Positions 1 through 7,649 of a DNA stretch of 64,000 nt are shown one piece after another. The number at the start of each line of letters is the position of its first letter. Within the stretch, counting starts at the first letter, position 1. The stretch comes from USCg-Taylor sp050740455 (GTDB lineage: Bacteria > Pseudomonadota > Gammaproteobacteria > JACCXJ01), in contig JBOIDF010000002.1 in NCBI GenBank assembly GCA_050740455.1, positions 40,938 through 104,937 of the forward strand. The letters run 5' to 3'. The translations under genes were made by a program, and so were the position numbers. The notes under the pieces were generated by a model. The model was not told the origin of the DNA. It searched no databases and saw only the letters and a list, made by a program, of their open reading frames with translations.

Positions 1-83
1 CGGGTGCTCGGGAGTCAGAGGAAGGTTCGGATCTGCCTATAAGAATTTTTCTCGGTTGTCGCCACCTCCATTTCTTCGCAGCA

Positions 84-1028
84 TCAATGCGCGCGTTGAT
101 GGCTTTGCGCCGCAAGCTCTTGGCGCTGTGCCTCCAAGCCATCCCAAAAGGCCGCGACGCCGTCCAGCATTTCATTGCCGTAGCGTATGAAGGCGTCTTC
201 ATCCAAGGTCCGATGAAAATAAAGCTCCTCGAGCTCTTCCTGCGTGTGGCGGGCATGTTGCGACTCCAAGCGATCGTGCCAGGTAAAAAACGCCAGTGGC
301 AGATCGGCACCGCTCCGCGTATTGAACTTCTCGAAGCCTTCGATGAGCTCTTTCCAAAAGCCGGCCGCGGCCCAATTTTCCACGGCGAAACTGGCCGCTT
401 GCGAGACCTCGTAGTCTTCGTTACCGTAGAGTCGCGACAGCTCGTCGCAGAAAAACAAGGTCGCGGATGTGCCGTGCCGGCGCTTGCCGACATCGTTAAA
501 TCCCAGACCCAGCTTAGCGGCGATGCGCAACAGCCACTCGAAATGCGCGGCCCGGAAACGGAAGGTGCCGCCTTCGACAGTGCCCTCGGTCGAGACGAGC
601 TTTGGGTCGGTGTGCTTATCCTGGCGGCGGGCCGATTCCTTGCCTGGGTTGAAGACCACACCGATCTCATTGGCGAGGATCTCTTTCGAGGCCCGCATGC
701 CTTCAAGGGAGTCGGCGTTGATGGTTTTATAGAGTTGCGCGACCAGAAAGAGATTGGAAAAGACGGAAAATTGAACGATGAACGTTTTGATCTGCCCGCC
801 GGATTGTGCGCCGCAGCGGAACCAGGCCGTGTAAGGGTTAGCAATGATTACCCGATGCCGCAGCAGTTCCTGCTGGATGCGCTGCTGAAATGCGAGGAAA
901 CGCTGGGCCTTATCGATGCTATAGCCGGGCTGATCGGTGGCGACGGCCGCCAGCGAGGACGGACTTAATCCGGCGAGATGATGCCGCGCGGCAAAACGGT
1001 TCAAGCTTGGGGTGGTGACTGCGTTCAT
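84..1028 (-). CDS. Haem-oxygenase-like diiron (HDO-type) protein
   Basis: 314 residues, start chosen at the ATG at 1028 because AAGGAGG lies 6 bases upstream; a longer reading to 1055 has no such site. The protein is predicted to be all alpha-helical. Near residue 255 it carries WHDRLESQH, which fits the H-x3-(D/E)-x2-H metal-binding helix of haem-oxygenase-like diiron oxidases; a further acidic helix (AVENWAAAGFW) could supply another ligand. This family includes CADD- and SznF-like enzymes acting on varied small substrates, so the reaction cannot be named. There is no signal peptide. It sits alone downstream (on the minus strand) of a TetR-type palindrome. An alternative is a related TenA/PqqC-like fold without oxidase activity. 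The family call rests on motif spacing only. Confidence 0.6.
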   Translation of the reverse strand: MNAVTTPSLNRFAARHHLAGLSPSSLAAVATDQPGYSIDKAQRFLAFQQRIQQELLRHRVIIANPYTAWFRCGAQSGGQIKTFIVQFSVFSNLFLVAQLYKTINADSLEGMRASKEILANEIGVVFNPGKESARRQDKHTDPKLVSTEGTVEGGTFRFRAAHFEWLLRIAAKLGLGFNDVGKRRHGTSATLFFCDELSRLYGNEDYEVSQAASFAVENWAAAGFWKELIEGFEKFNTRSGADLPLAFFTWHDRLESQHARHTQEELEELYFHRTLDEDAFIRYGNEMLDGVAAFWDGLEAQRQELAAQSHQRAH

Positions 1029-1079
1029 AAATGACCTCCTTATTACACAGCACATTCCTCTGCAAAAAACATAACCAAT

Positions 1080-1095
1080 TAGACCGATCGGTCTG
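1080..1095. promoter_or_regulatory. NemR/AcuR-like TetR operator palindrome
   Basis: A perfect 14-bp palindrome AGACCGATCGGTCT sits at 1081-1094, about 52 bases upstream of the diiron-protein start. It matches the TAGACC-N4-GGTCTA operator type known for NemR and related TetR-family repressors. No TetR gene is visible in the window, so the repressor would lie to the left of the window or elsewhere. Confidence 0.55.
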
Positions 1096-1146
1096 CCTTA
1101 AATTTCAACCAAAATCCGCGATCCGAGCTTGCGGGCTGCCTCTTAA

Positions 1147-1279
1147 GGAAGCTCTGCAAGAGTGTCGCGAGCAAGCCCAGCTGCGCGAAGCCGCGGAGCG
1201 AGTCGCGAGACATATGGCGAGCGACGCGCGAGCACGCGACAAAGCAGATGGGCTGCGCAGTAACTTTTGCAGAGCTTCC
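1147..1279. mobile_element. MITE-like element, family A, copy 1
   Basis: Perfect 13-bp terminal inverted repeats, GGAAGCTCTGCAA at 1147-1159 and its complement at 1267-1279, enclose a partly self-complementary 107-bp core with no credible ORF. The flanks are TTAA on the left and CTAA on the right, fitting the YTAR target duplication of IS5-type elements with one transition. The maiA stop codon (CTA on plus, 1280-1282) is the right flank. A second element of the same size and similar ends lies at 38011-38142. No transposase is in the window. Confidence 0.6.
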
Positions 1280-1930
1280 CTAAGCGGAAGCATCCGGCTG
1301 AGCTTCCGGTGCGGCTTGGCAAAACTCCGGCAAACGCGAGCAGTGGCCGTCGATGGCCTGAAGCCTGGGATAGGCGCTTAAATCGCATTCGAAGCGCCGC
1401 GCGTTGTACATCTGCGGCACGAGGCACAGGTCCGCCAAGGTCGCGGTGTCGCCAAAACAGAAACAACCCGCGCCAGAGCGGCGCTCAAGCTGGCGCTCGA
1501 ACGCAGCGAAGCCCTCCGCGATCCAGTGCCGGTACCACCCGCGGCAGGCTTCCTCCCCCTGCCCGAGGAAGTTTTTGAGATAATTGAGCACTCGCAGATT
1601 ATTCAGGGGGTGAACGTCGCAAGCGATAAGTTGCGCCAGAGCGCGGACATAGGCGCGGTCTTGGGCGCCGGCCGGTAGCAGCGGCGGTTCGGGACAGACC
1701 TCATCGAGGTACTCGATGATGGCGAGCGACTGGGTAAGCACCAAGCCGTCCGCGACCAGCACCGGGACGAACCCTTGCGGATTGATCTCTCGGTAATCCG
1801 GCTCACGCCCGCCGTCTTGGAGCAAGTGCACGTACCGCGGCTCGTAGGCGAGCCCCTTGAGATGCAGCGCGATGCGCACCCGATACGCCGCCGAACTGCG
1901 GAAATAGGTGTAGAGCGTCAGTGTCTGCAA
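1280..1930 (-). CDS. maiA: Maleylacetoacetate isomerase (zeta-class GST)
   Basis: Glutathione-dependent isomerisation of maleylacetoacetate to fumarylacetoacetate in tyrosine/homogentisate breakdown. The N-terminal thioredoxin-like domain starts TLTLYTYFRSSAAYRVRI; the SSxxxR glutathione site typical of the zeta class is visible. The helical domain ends with the usual LPEF..A.PEAQPDA tail, so the protein is complete. I place the start at TTG 1930, overlapping the end of fah by 13 bases and giving 216 residues, the usual length; the frame is open further upstream to 2077, but those residues are antisense-like and unconserved. Last gene of hpd-hmgA-fah-maiA. Its TAG stop abuts a MITE. Confidence 0.88.
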   Translation of the reverse strand: MQTLTLYTYFRSSAAYRVRIALHLKGLAYEPRYVHLLQDGGREPDYREINPQGFVPVLVADGLVLTQSLAIIEYLDEVCPEPPLLPAGAQDRAYVRALAQLIACDVHPLNNLRVLNYLKNFLGQGEEACRGWYRHWIAEGFAAFERQLERRSGAGCFCFGDTATLADLCLVPQMYNARRFECDLSAYPRLQAIDGHCSRLPEFCQAAPEAQPDASA

Positions 1931-2901
1931 ACCCGAACTTCTTGCACGATGGCACCAAAGACTGACCGGCCGTCGCGATCGAGCATTTCGATGCGGAGCC
2001 GATCGCCGTGCCGCATGAAGGGTGTCTCGATGTGTCCGCGGTTTACCGTCTCCAGCGCCCGCTGCTCGACAATACACGAGAACCCGAGCGCCGGATCGGC
2101 ATTGCTCACGGTCCCGGAACCGAGAACCGTGCCGGCAGGCAGGGGGCGCGTCTTGGCGGCGTGACTGATGAGGGCGGGGAAATCGAATTGCATGCCGGCG
2201 CCCGCATGCGGTTGTCCGAACGGCCGCTCGTTCCAGAGCGTTTGCAACGGCAAGTGCACCTTGGCGCCGTCCCAGGCCTCTCCTAGCTCGTCCGGCGTCA
2301 CGGCCACGGGTGAAAACGCGGGCCCCGGTTTTCCGTGCAAAAAGCCGAACCCCTTGGAAAGCTCGGCGGGGATCAAATACCGCAGCGATATATCATTGAC
2401 CAGCATCAATAAGACAATGCGAGCGCGCGCCTCCGCCGGGCTTACCCCGCGCGGCACATCGCCCGTAATCACCGCGATCTCCGCCTCGAAGTCCACGCCC
2501 CAGGCTTCATCAGGCACCTCGATCGGATCGCGCGGGCCGATGAATCCCGCTGAATTGCCCTGATACATGAGCGGATCGGTGAACGCGTTGGCAGGCATGC
2601 CGGCCCCTCGCGCCTGGCGTACGCGTTCGACATGGCTGAGGTAGGCGCTGCCGTCCAGCCATTGATAGGCCCGCGGCAAGGGCGCGGCGAGGGCGCTTAC
2701 ATTCAGCGGGAACCCGCTTGGTGCACCGTGATTGAGGCTTTGGTAGATCGCTTCGAGCTTCGGCGCTATCTCGGCCCAACGGTCTAGAGCGGCTTGCAAG
2801 CTCGGCGCGATCTCCGCGACCGCGGCCGCCCGGGTCAAATCGCGGCTCACGACGACGAGCGTGCCATCGCGGCCCCCAGCCTTGAGGGAGGCGAGTTTCA
2901 T
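1918..2901 (-). CDS. fahA: Fumarylacetoacetase
   Basis: Hydrolyses fumarylacetoacetate to fumarate and acetoacetate, the last step of tyrosine catabolism. 327 residues, the length of the short bacterial form. The FAH-fold metal-binding run DFEAEIAVITGDVPRG (D-x-E-x-E) is seen near residue 137, followed by the conserved ND(I/W)SLR and a K-x-x-GPAFSP-like segment. The ATG at 2901 lies two bases from a repeat element (2903-3048) that fills the whole gap to hmgA, and I see no Shine-Dalgarno sequence there, so its own ribosome site may have been lost. It overlaps maiA. Confidence 0.9.
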   Translation of the reverse strand: MKLASLKAGGRDGTLVVVSRDLTRAAAVAEIAPSLQAALDRWAEIAPKLEAIYQSLNHGAPSGFPLNVSALAAPLPRAYQWLDGSAYLSHVERVRQARGAGMPANAFTDPLMYQGNSAGFIGPRDPIEVPDEAWGVDFEAEIAVITGDVPRGVSPAEARARIVLLMLVNDISLRYLIPAELSKGFGFLHGKPGPAFSPVAVTPDELGEAWDGAKVHLPLQTLWNERPFGQPHAGAGMQFDFPALISHAAKTRPLPAGTVLGSGTVSNADPALGFSCIVEQRALETVNRGHIETPFMRHGDRLRIEMLDRDGRSVFGAIVQEVRVCRH

Positions 2902-2902
2902 T

Positions 2903-3048
2903 CAGAGCTTGTGAAAGAATCTGCTGCGCTCGGGATCTCGCGTGCCGGCGGTGCTCGGAATCCTCATGTATTTCAACATACACTCCGGTTCCTGCGCTCC
3001 GGCGGAAAGCGACCTCGCTTCGCTCGCGACGATTTTTTCACAACCTCT
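2903..3048. mobile_element. Short inverted-repeat element, family B, complete copy
   Basis: About 146 bp bounded by imperfect inverted ends, AGAGCTTGTGAAAGAATC (from 2904) and the complement of AGAGGTTGTGAAAAAATC (3031-3048), 16 of 18 bases matching. It occupies exactly the hmgA-fah gap; the hmgA TGA stop (3038-3040) lies inside the right end. It has no credible ORF. Related single ends occur near 44373-44397 and 50545-50574, so it belongs to a dispersed family. It could be a MITE or a REP-like element. Confidence 0.55.
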
Positions 3049-4165
3049 CCCGCCAAGAATCCACGTAACCGCGCCATTCGACCGCCTCCGGAAGCGCGGC
3101 CACCTCGATCGCATCGCGCGCGTCGATCATGAGCGCGACCTCGTCGGTCTCGGTGCGGCGGTGAGCTTGTCCGGCCTGGAAAGCCTTCGGGTGGGGCCCG
3201 TGGGTGATGCCGCTCGGGTGCAAGGTCAGCATGCCCGGATGGATGTTATCGCGGGAGAAAAACTGGCCCTGGTGGTAAAAGATCACCTCGTCATAATCGT
3301 CATTGTTGTGAAAGAACGGCACCCTCAACGAGCCGGGATCGCTTTCCAACGGCCGCGGGCAGAAGGTGCAGACGACGAAACGCTCGGCCAAAAACGTTGT
3401 ATGTGCCGAGGGCGGTAGGTGATAGCGATGGCTCATCAAGGGCCGAATGTCACGCCAATTGATCCGCACGGGCATGAGGGTTCCGTGCCACCCCACCGCA
3501 TCGAGCGGGTTGAAGGGATAGGTAAGAAGGCTCACGGATCCGCGGCGCTTCACGGCCACCCGCCATTCACGCTCCGAATGCTGGGCGCGAAAGGCCTCGT
3601 CGATGGCGGGTGTATCGAGTACGGCCGCATCGAACACCGCATGCCGGCCGGCGATACCTTTGTCGGGGAGCCGGTAACTGGAGCCGGTCGCCTCGATCAT
3701 CAACAGCGTCGCGGGCGCCGTGGTTTCCAGGCGCCATAAGGTACCGCGAGGCAGCATGAGGTAATCTCCCTCGCGCACCGCTAGGTGGCCATAATCACAG
3801 TAAAGATCCCCGCTGCCCGCGTGTACGAACAGCAGCTCATCGCCATCGGCATTGCGCGCAAGACGGTCCATCGCCCCTTGCAAACGCCAGATCCGGAGAT
3901 CCAGGAATGCGTTGGACAATAGCCGCACCGCCTCCCACGGCATCGGCGTAAACCCATCGAGTTTTGCCGTATCGAAGGCGCGTGGCCGGAGAGGGCCTTC
4001 CACCATGGTCCAGCCGGTCGGCGGATGGCGGTGGTACATTTGCGTCGAGGGACCGTAAAAGCCTTCTTTGCCGAGCTCCCGTTCGTAGGTATCCGCGGGC
4101 AGATCCGCGTGCGCTTGACGCGAGGACTGCCCTTCCATCTTGGGTAATGCGATCCACTGAGCCAT
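3038..4165 (-). CDS. hmgA: Homogentisate 1,2-dioxygenase
   Basis: Fe(II) ring-cleaving dioxygenase converting homogentisate to maleylacetoacetate. 375 residues, cupin fold. The C-terminal iron site region is recognisable: DYDEVIFYHQGQF supplies the glutamate and GITHGPHP the histidines, with FFHNND just before. The start ATG overlaps the hpd stop by one base (TGATG), showing translational coupling. The last two codons and the stop lie in the end of a repeat element, so the extreme C-terminus may have been altered without harm to the core. Confidence 0.92.
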   Translation of the reverse strand: MAQWIALPKMEGQSSRQAHADLPADTYERELGKEGFYGPSTQMYHRHPPTGWTMVEGPLRPRAFDTAKLDGFTPMPWEAVRLLSNAFLDLRIWRLQGAMDRLARNADGDELLFVHAGSGDLYCDYGHLAVREGDYLMLPRGTLWRLETTAPATLLMIEATGSSYRLPDKGIAGRHAVFDAAVLDTPAIDEAFRAQHSEREWRVAVKRRGSVSLLTYPFNPLDAVGWHGTLMPVRINWRDIRPLMSHRYHLPPSAHTTFLAERFVVCTFCPRPLESDPGSLRVPFFHNNDDYDEVIFYHQGQFFSRDNIHPGMLTLHPSGITHGPHPKAFQAGQAHRRTETDEVALMIDARDAIEVAALPEAVEWRGYVDSWRERL

Positions 4166-5223
4166 CAGATCACCCCGCGCTGCATCTGTTCGCGTTCGAT
4201 GGCCTCGAACAAGGCCTGAAAGTTGCCCTCGCCGAAGCCTTCGTTACCCTTGCGCTGTATAACCTCGAAGAAGATGGGGCCGATCACGGTCTCGGTGAAG
4301 ATCTGCAACAATAAACCGTGCTCCTGTTGACGGGTCGCGCCGTCGATGAGGATGCGATCGCGCCGCAAGCGATCGAGATCCTCGCCGTGCCCGGGCACAC
4401 GCCTTTCGACGGCGTCGTAGTACGCCTCCGGCACGTCCAGGAACTTTACGCCGCGCTCGCGCAAGGACTCGACGGTGGTATAAATATCATGGGTGGCGAG
4501 CGCGATGTGTTGGATGCCCTCACCGCCATAAGCCCGGAGGTATTCCTGGATCTGCGAATGACGATCCGAGGGCTCGTTGATGGGGATGCGGATCTTCCCG
4601 CCGGGGCTCGCCATCGCACGTGATTTCAGTCCCGTCTTTTGCCCCTGGATATCGAAATAGCGGATCTCGCTGAAATCGAAAAGCCGCTCGTAGAAGCTCG
4701 CCCACTCGTCCATCCGGCCCTTGCGTACGTTGTGCGTCAGATGGTCGACATAGGTTAAACCCACGCCGTCAATGCGTGCCGGTGTACCCGTGAGCGGCAG
4801 GAAATCGACGTCGTAGATCGAGCGTTCCCCGTAGCGATCGACGAGATAGATGAGGCTCCGGCCGATGCCTTGGATCGCGGGGATATTGAGCTCCATCGGG
4901 CCCACCGGACCGCGATAGGGCTTGGCGCCGAGCCCGAGCGCCCGCTTATACGCCGAAGCCGAGTCTTGCACGCGCATGGCGAAGGCGCACACCGAAGCGC
5001 CATGCTTGCGGGCGAAGGCCTGGGCGAAACTGTTCGGCTCATGATTGATAATGAAATTGATATCGCCCTGGCGATAGAGCGTCACGTGTTTCGAGCGATG
5101 CCGCGCCACGGCGGCGAACCCGAGCGTCACGAACAATCGTTCCAACGCTTGGGTGTCGGGCGCGGTGTATTCGACGAATTCTATACCGGCGGCCGCCATC
5201 GGATCATCCGGGGGAGTCTGCAT
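4165..5223 (-). CDS. hpd: 4-hydroxyphenylpyruvate dioxygenase
   Basis: Converts 4-hydroxyphenylpyruvate to homogentisate, the entry step of this pathway. Start chosen at ATG 5223 with AGAGG 8 bases upstream, giving 352 residues, the usual bacterial length; the frame is open to 5415 but unconserved. Two glyoxalase-like halves. The 2-His-1-Glu iron site appears as VDHLTHNV, IQHIALATHD and GPIFFEVIQRKGNEGFGEGN. First gene of the catabolic operon; no aminotransferase for tyrosine is linked. It is divergent from the E1 alpha gene across about 220 bp. Confidence 0.93.
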   Translation of the reverse strand: MQTPPDDPMAAAGIEFVEYTAPDTQALERLFVTLGFAAVARHRSKHVTLYRQGDINFIINHEPNSFAQAFARKHGASVCAFAMRVQDSASAYKRALGLGAKPYRGPVGPMELNIPAIQGIGRSLIYLVDRYGERSIYDVDFLPLTGTPARIDGVGLTYVDHLTHNVRKGRMDEWASFYERLFDFSEIRYFDIQGQKTGLKSRAMASPGGKIRIPINEPSDRHSQIQEYLRAYGGEGIQHIALATHDIYTTVESLRERGVKFLDVPEAYYDAVERRVPGHGEDLDRLRRDRILIDGATRQQEHGLLLQIFTETVIGPIFFEVIQRKGNEGFGEGNFQALFEAIEREQMQRGVI

Positions 5224-5446
5224 ACTGCGCCTCTTTAGCAAACATGGGCCGTGTCGGGATCTTTGACTGGCCCTGGGAGTAAAGATTCCGAGCCGTGAGA
5301 GCGCACCTCCTGCAGCCCTCGTGCAGCTATAATAGTAAACGGAACCTTCGCGCTTTGCAGCGATCGAAGCGAATGTAAGAGTCGCACCGCGTTCCGCGGC
5401 ATAAAAACACTGCACTCAATTAGCCCCCGGGCAAGAGGAGGCGCTA
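5224..5446. promoter_or_regulatory. Divergent promoter region, hpd / E1 alpha
   Basis: A 223-bp gap between divergent operons that must carry both promoters. A perfect TATAAT lies at 5328-5333 on the plus strand, but I see no convincing -35 at the right distance, so the plus-strand start is only suggested. No clear palindromic operator is visible. SD sequences are present at both edges (AGAGG for hpd, GAGGAGG for the E1 gene). Confidence 0.35.
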
Positions 5447-6514
5447 GTGAAAGACGTCGCTAGCTTCCGTATTCACTATACACAGTTTCTGGATCCTGCC
5501 GGCGCCCCCGCTGGATCTTTACCTGATTTCGCCCGCGAACCCGCCGTGCTCATCGATCTCTATCGCGGCATGGTGGCCGCGCGTCAGTTCGATAAAAAGG
5601 CGATCGCGATGCAACGCACCGGGCAACTCGGCACCTATGCCTCGTGCCTAGGGCAGGAGGCGATCGGCGCAGGTGTCGGACATGCCATGCAACCCGAAGA
5701 TGTGTTGTTGCCCTCCTACCGGGATCAGGCCGCGCAATTTCCGCGCGGCGTGCGCATGGCTGATATCCTGCTCTATTGGGGCGGCGATGAGCGCGGCATG
5801 GACTATGCCCGCTGCCGGGAAGATTTTCCTATCTGCGTCCCGGTGGCGAGTCAATGCTGCCATGCGGTAGGCGTGGCCTATGCGTTCAAATATCGCGACG
5901 AGGCGCGCGCGGCCGTGTGCATCGTCGGCGACGGCGGGACCTCCAAGGGGGATTTCTACGAGGCTCTCAACGCCGCGGGGATTTGGCGCTTGCCGGTGGT
6001 GTTCGTGATCAACAATAACCAATGGGCCATCTCTGTCCCGCGCGCCGCGCAAACCGCGGCCGAGACCCTCGCGCAGAAGGCGATCGCGGGGGGGGTTGCG
6101 GGCGAGCAGGTCGATGGGAACGACGTGATCGCCGTGCGTTATGCCGTCGATCGGGCGCTGGAAAAGGCTCGCCGCGGGAACGGGCCCAGTCTCATCGAAG
6201 CGTTGAGCTATCGTATGGGCGACCATACGACCGCGGACAATGCCAGCCGCTACCGCTTGGCCGAGGAGGTCGAGCGCTACGGGCGGGCCGATCCGATCGC
6301 TCGTCTGCGCGCCTATCTCCTGCGCGCCGGCCACTGGCGGGAGGAAGACGACGCGCGGCTCGAACGGAGCGTCGCGGCCGAGGTAGAGCAAGCGGTGCGC
6401 GATTACACCGCGATGCCTGTACCGAGCCCGGAGACCATGTTCGCGCATCTCTACGCGGCCTTGCCGCGCGCCTATCGCGTGCAGCGGGAGACGGCCGGTT
6501 GCGCCGGTAAATAG
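5447..6514 (+). CDS. pdhA: 2-oxoacid dehydrogenase E1 alpha subunit
   Basis: TPP-dependent decarboxylase subunit of a pyruvate or branched-chain 2-oxoacid dehydrogenase. GTG start at 5447 preceded by GAGGAGG at a good distance; 355 residues, as usual for E1 alpha. The thiamine-diphosphate motif runs from VGDGGTSKGDFYEALNAAGI to VINNNQWAIS; YRMGDHTTADNASRYR is the phosphorylation-loop region. The E1 beta gene follows after 6 bases. No E2 or E3 gene follows, so these must come from elsewhere. Substrate (pyruvate or branched-chain acids) cannot be decided from sequence alone. Confidence 0.85.
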   Translation: MKDVASFRIHYTQFLDPAGAPAGSLPDFAREPAVLIDLYRGMVAARQFDKKAIAMQRTGQLGTYASCLGQEAIGAGVGHAMQPEDVLLPSYRDQAAQFPRGVRMADILLYWGGDERGMDYARCREDFPICVPVASQCCHAVGVAYAFKYRDEARAAVCIVGDGGTSKGDFYEALNAAGIWRLPVVFVINNNQWAISVPRAAQTAAETLAQKAIAGGVAGEQVDGNDVIAVRYAVDRALEKARRGNGPSLIEALSYRMGDHTTADNASRYRLAEEVERYGRADPIARLRAYLLRAGHWREEDDARLERSVAAEVEQAVRDYTAMPVPSPETMFAHLYAALPRAYRVQRETAGCAGK

Positions 6515-6520
6515 TGCGCC

Positions 6521-7501
6521 ATGCCCGAGCTAACACTCGTTGAAGCAGTCAATCTGGCGCTCGCCTATGAGCTGCAAGCGGACCCGAATGTCGTCGTCTT
6601 GGGCGAAGATGTCGGCGTCAACGGGGGCGTGTTCCGCGCCACGCTCGGTTTGCAAGAGCGTTTCGGCAAGGTGCGGGTGGTGGATACCCCGTTGTCGGAG
6701 GCTCTGATCGCGGGCATGGCGATCGGCATGGCGGCGCAGGGTCTCAGACCCGTCGCCGAAATCCAATTCTCGGGGTTTATTTACCCCTGTCTCGACCAGA
6801 TCCTGAACCATGCCACGCGCTTGCGCACCCGCACCCGCGGGCGCCTAAGCTGCCCGTTGGTCCTGCGCGCACCGAACGGCGGCGGGATCCACGCCCCGGA
6901 GCACCATTCCGAGAGCGTGGAAGCCCTGTTCGCGCCTATCCCGGGCCTGCGCGTCGTCGTGCCTTCCTCGCCGGCGCGCGCCTACGGGCTGCTGCTCGCC
7001 GCGATCCGCGATCCGGACCCGGTGATCTTTCTCGAACCCCCGCGCCTGTATCGCCTGTACCGCCAAGAGGTGGTGGACGACGGTGCGGCCTTGCCGTTCG
7101 ACGTGTGTTATCTATTGCGCGAGGGCACGGACATCACGCTGGTGTCCTGGGGCGCGCTCATCCAGGAGACGCTGCAGGCCGCCGAGGCCCTCGCCCAGGA
7201 AGGCGTCGCGGCCGAAGTGATCGATGTCGCGACCTTGAAACCGCTCGACATCGCAACCATCCTCGAATCGGTCGCCAAGACCGGGCGTTGCGTCATCGTG
7301 CAGGAAGCGGCGCGCACCTGCGGGGTGGGCGCGGAGATCGCCGCGCAACTCGCCGAACGGGGATTGTTGTCCTTGCAGGCGCCGATCGAACGGGTGGCCG
7401 GCTACGACTGCATCATGCCGCTTTACCGGCTGGAGTCCCATTACCTGCCGGATACCGAGCGCATCTTACAAGCCGCGCGCCGGAGCTTAGCGTTTGCTTA
7501 A
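6521..7501 (+). CDS. pdhB: 2-oxoacid dehydrogenase E1 beta subunit
   Basis: 326-residue partner of the E1 alpha gene just upstream. It shows the pyrimidine-binding domain (VVVLGEDVGVNGGVFRAT, then RVVDTPLSEALIAGMAIGMA), the APNGGGIHAPEHHSES loop facing the active site and the C-terminal transketolase domain (DITLVSWGALIQE). The 6-base spacing points to one transcript, which appears to end at the terminator at 7592-7620. Confidence 0.88.
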   Translation: MPELTLVEAVNLALAYELQADPNVVVLGEDVGVNGGVFRATLGLQERFGKVRVVDTPLSEALIAGMAIGMAAQGLRPVAEIQFSGFIYPCLDQILNHATRLRTRTRGRLSCPLVLRAPNGGGIHAPEHHSESVEALFAPIPGLRVVVPSSPARAYGLLLAAIRDPDPVIFLEPPRLYRLYRQEVVDDGAALPFDVCYLLREGTDITLVSWGALIQETLQAAEALAQEGVAAEVIDVATLKPLDIATILESVAKTGRCVIVQEAARTCGVGAEIAAQLAERGLLSLQAPIERVAGYDCIMPLYRLESHYLPDTERILQAARRSLAFA

Positions 7502-7591
7502 AAAAGCGGGCCTTGGCCTCTACTACCAGGAATAGACTTTTAGACTTGTAATAAGACCCGCGAATGCCGGACAATCGGATCTTCGAGCGAC

Positions 7592-7620
7592 AGCCCGGTT
7601 TCGTCCGGGCTTTGCTTTTT
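7592..7620 (+). terminator. Rho-independent terminator after E1 beta
   Basis: Stem AGCCCGG (7592-7598) and CCGGGCT (7605-7611) with a 6-base loop, followed by TTGCTTTTT. It lies about 90 bases after the E1 beta stop and before argD, and separates the two transcripts. Confidence 0.8.
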
Positions 7621-7649
7621 ACGTAAGTGAGTTGGGGAAAAGATACCGG

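Noticed and set aside
87..968. 293-codon ORF on plus strand opposite the diiron protein
   Set aside because: Antisense shadow in GC-rich DNA; the minus-strand gene has a strong ribosome site and recognisable motifs.
5328..5333. TATAAT as a firm E1-alpha promoter
   Set aside because: No -35 at 16-18 bp; kept only as a weak hint inside the intergenic entry.
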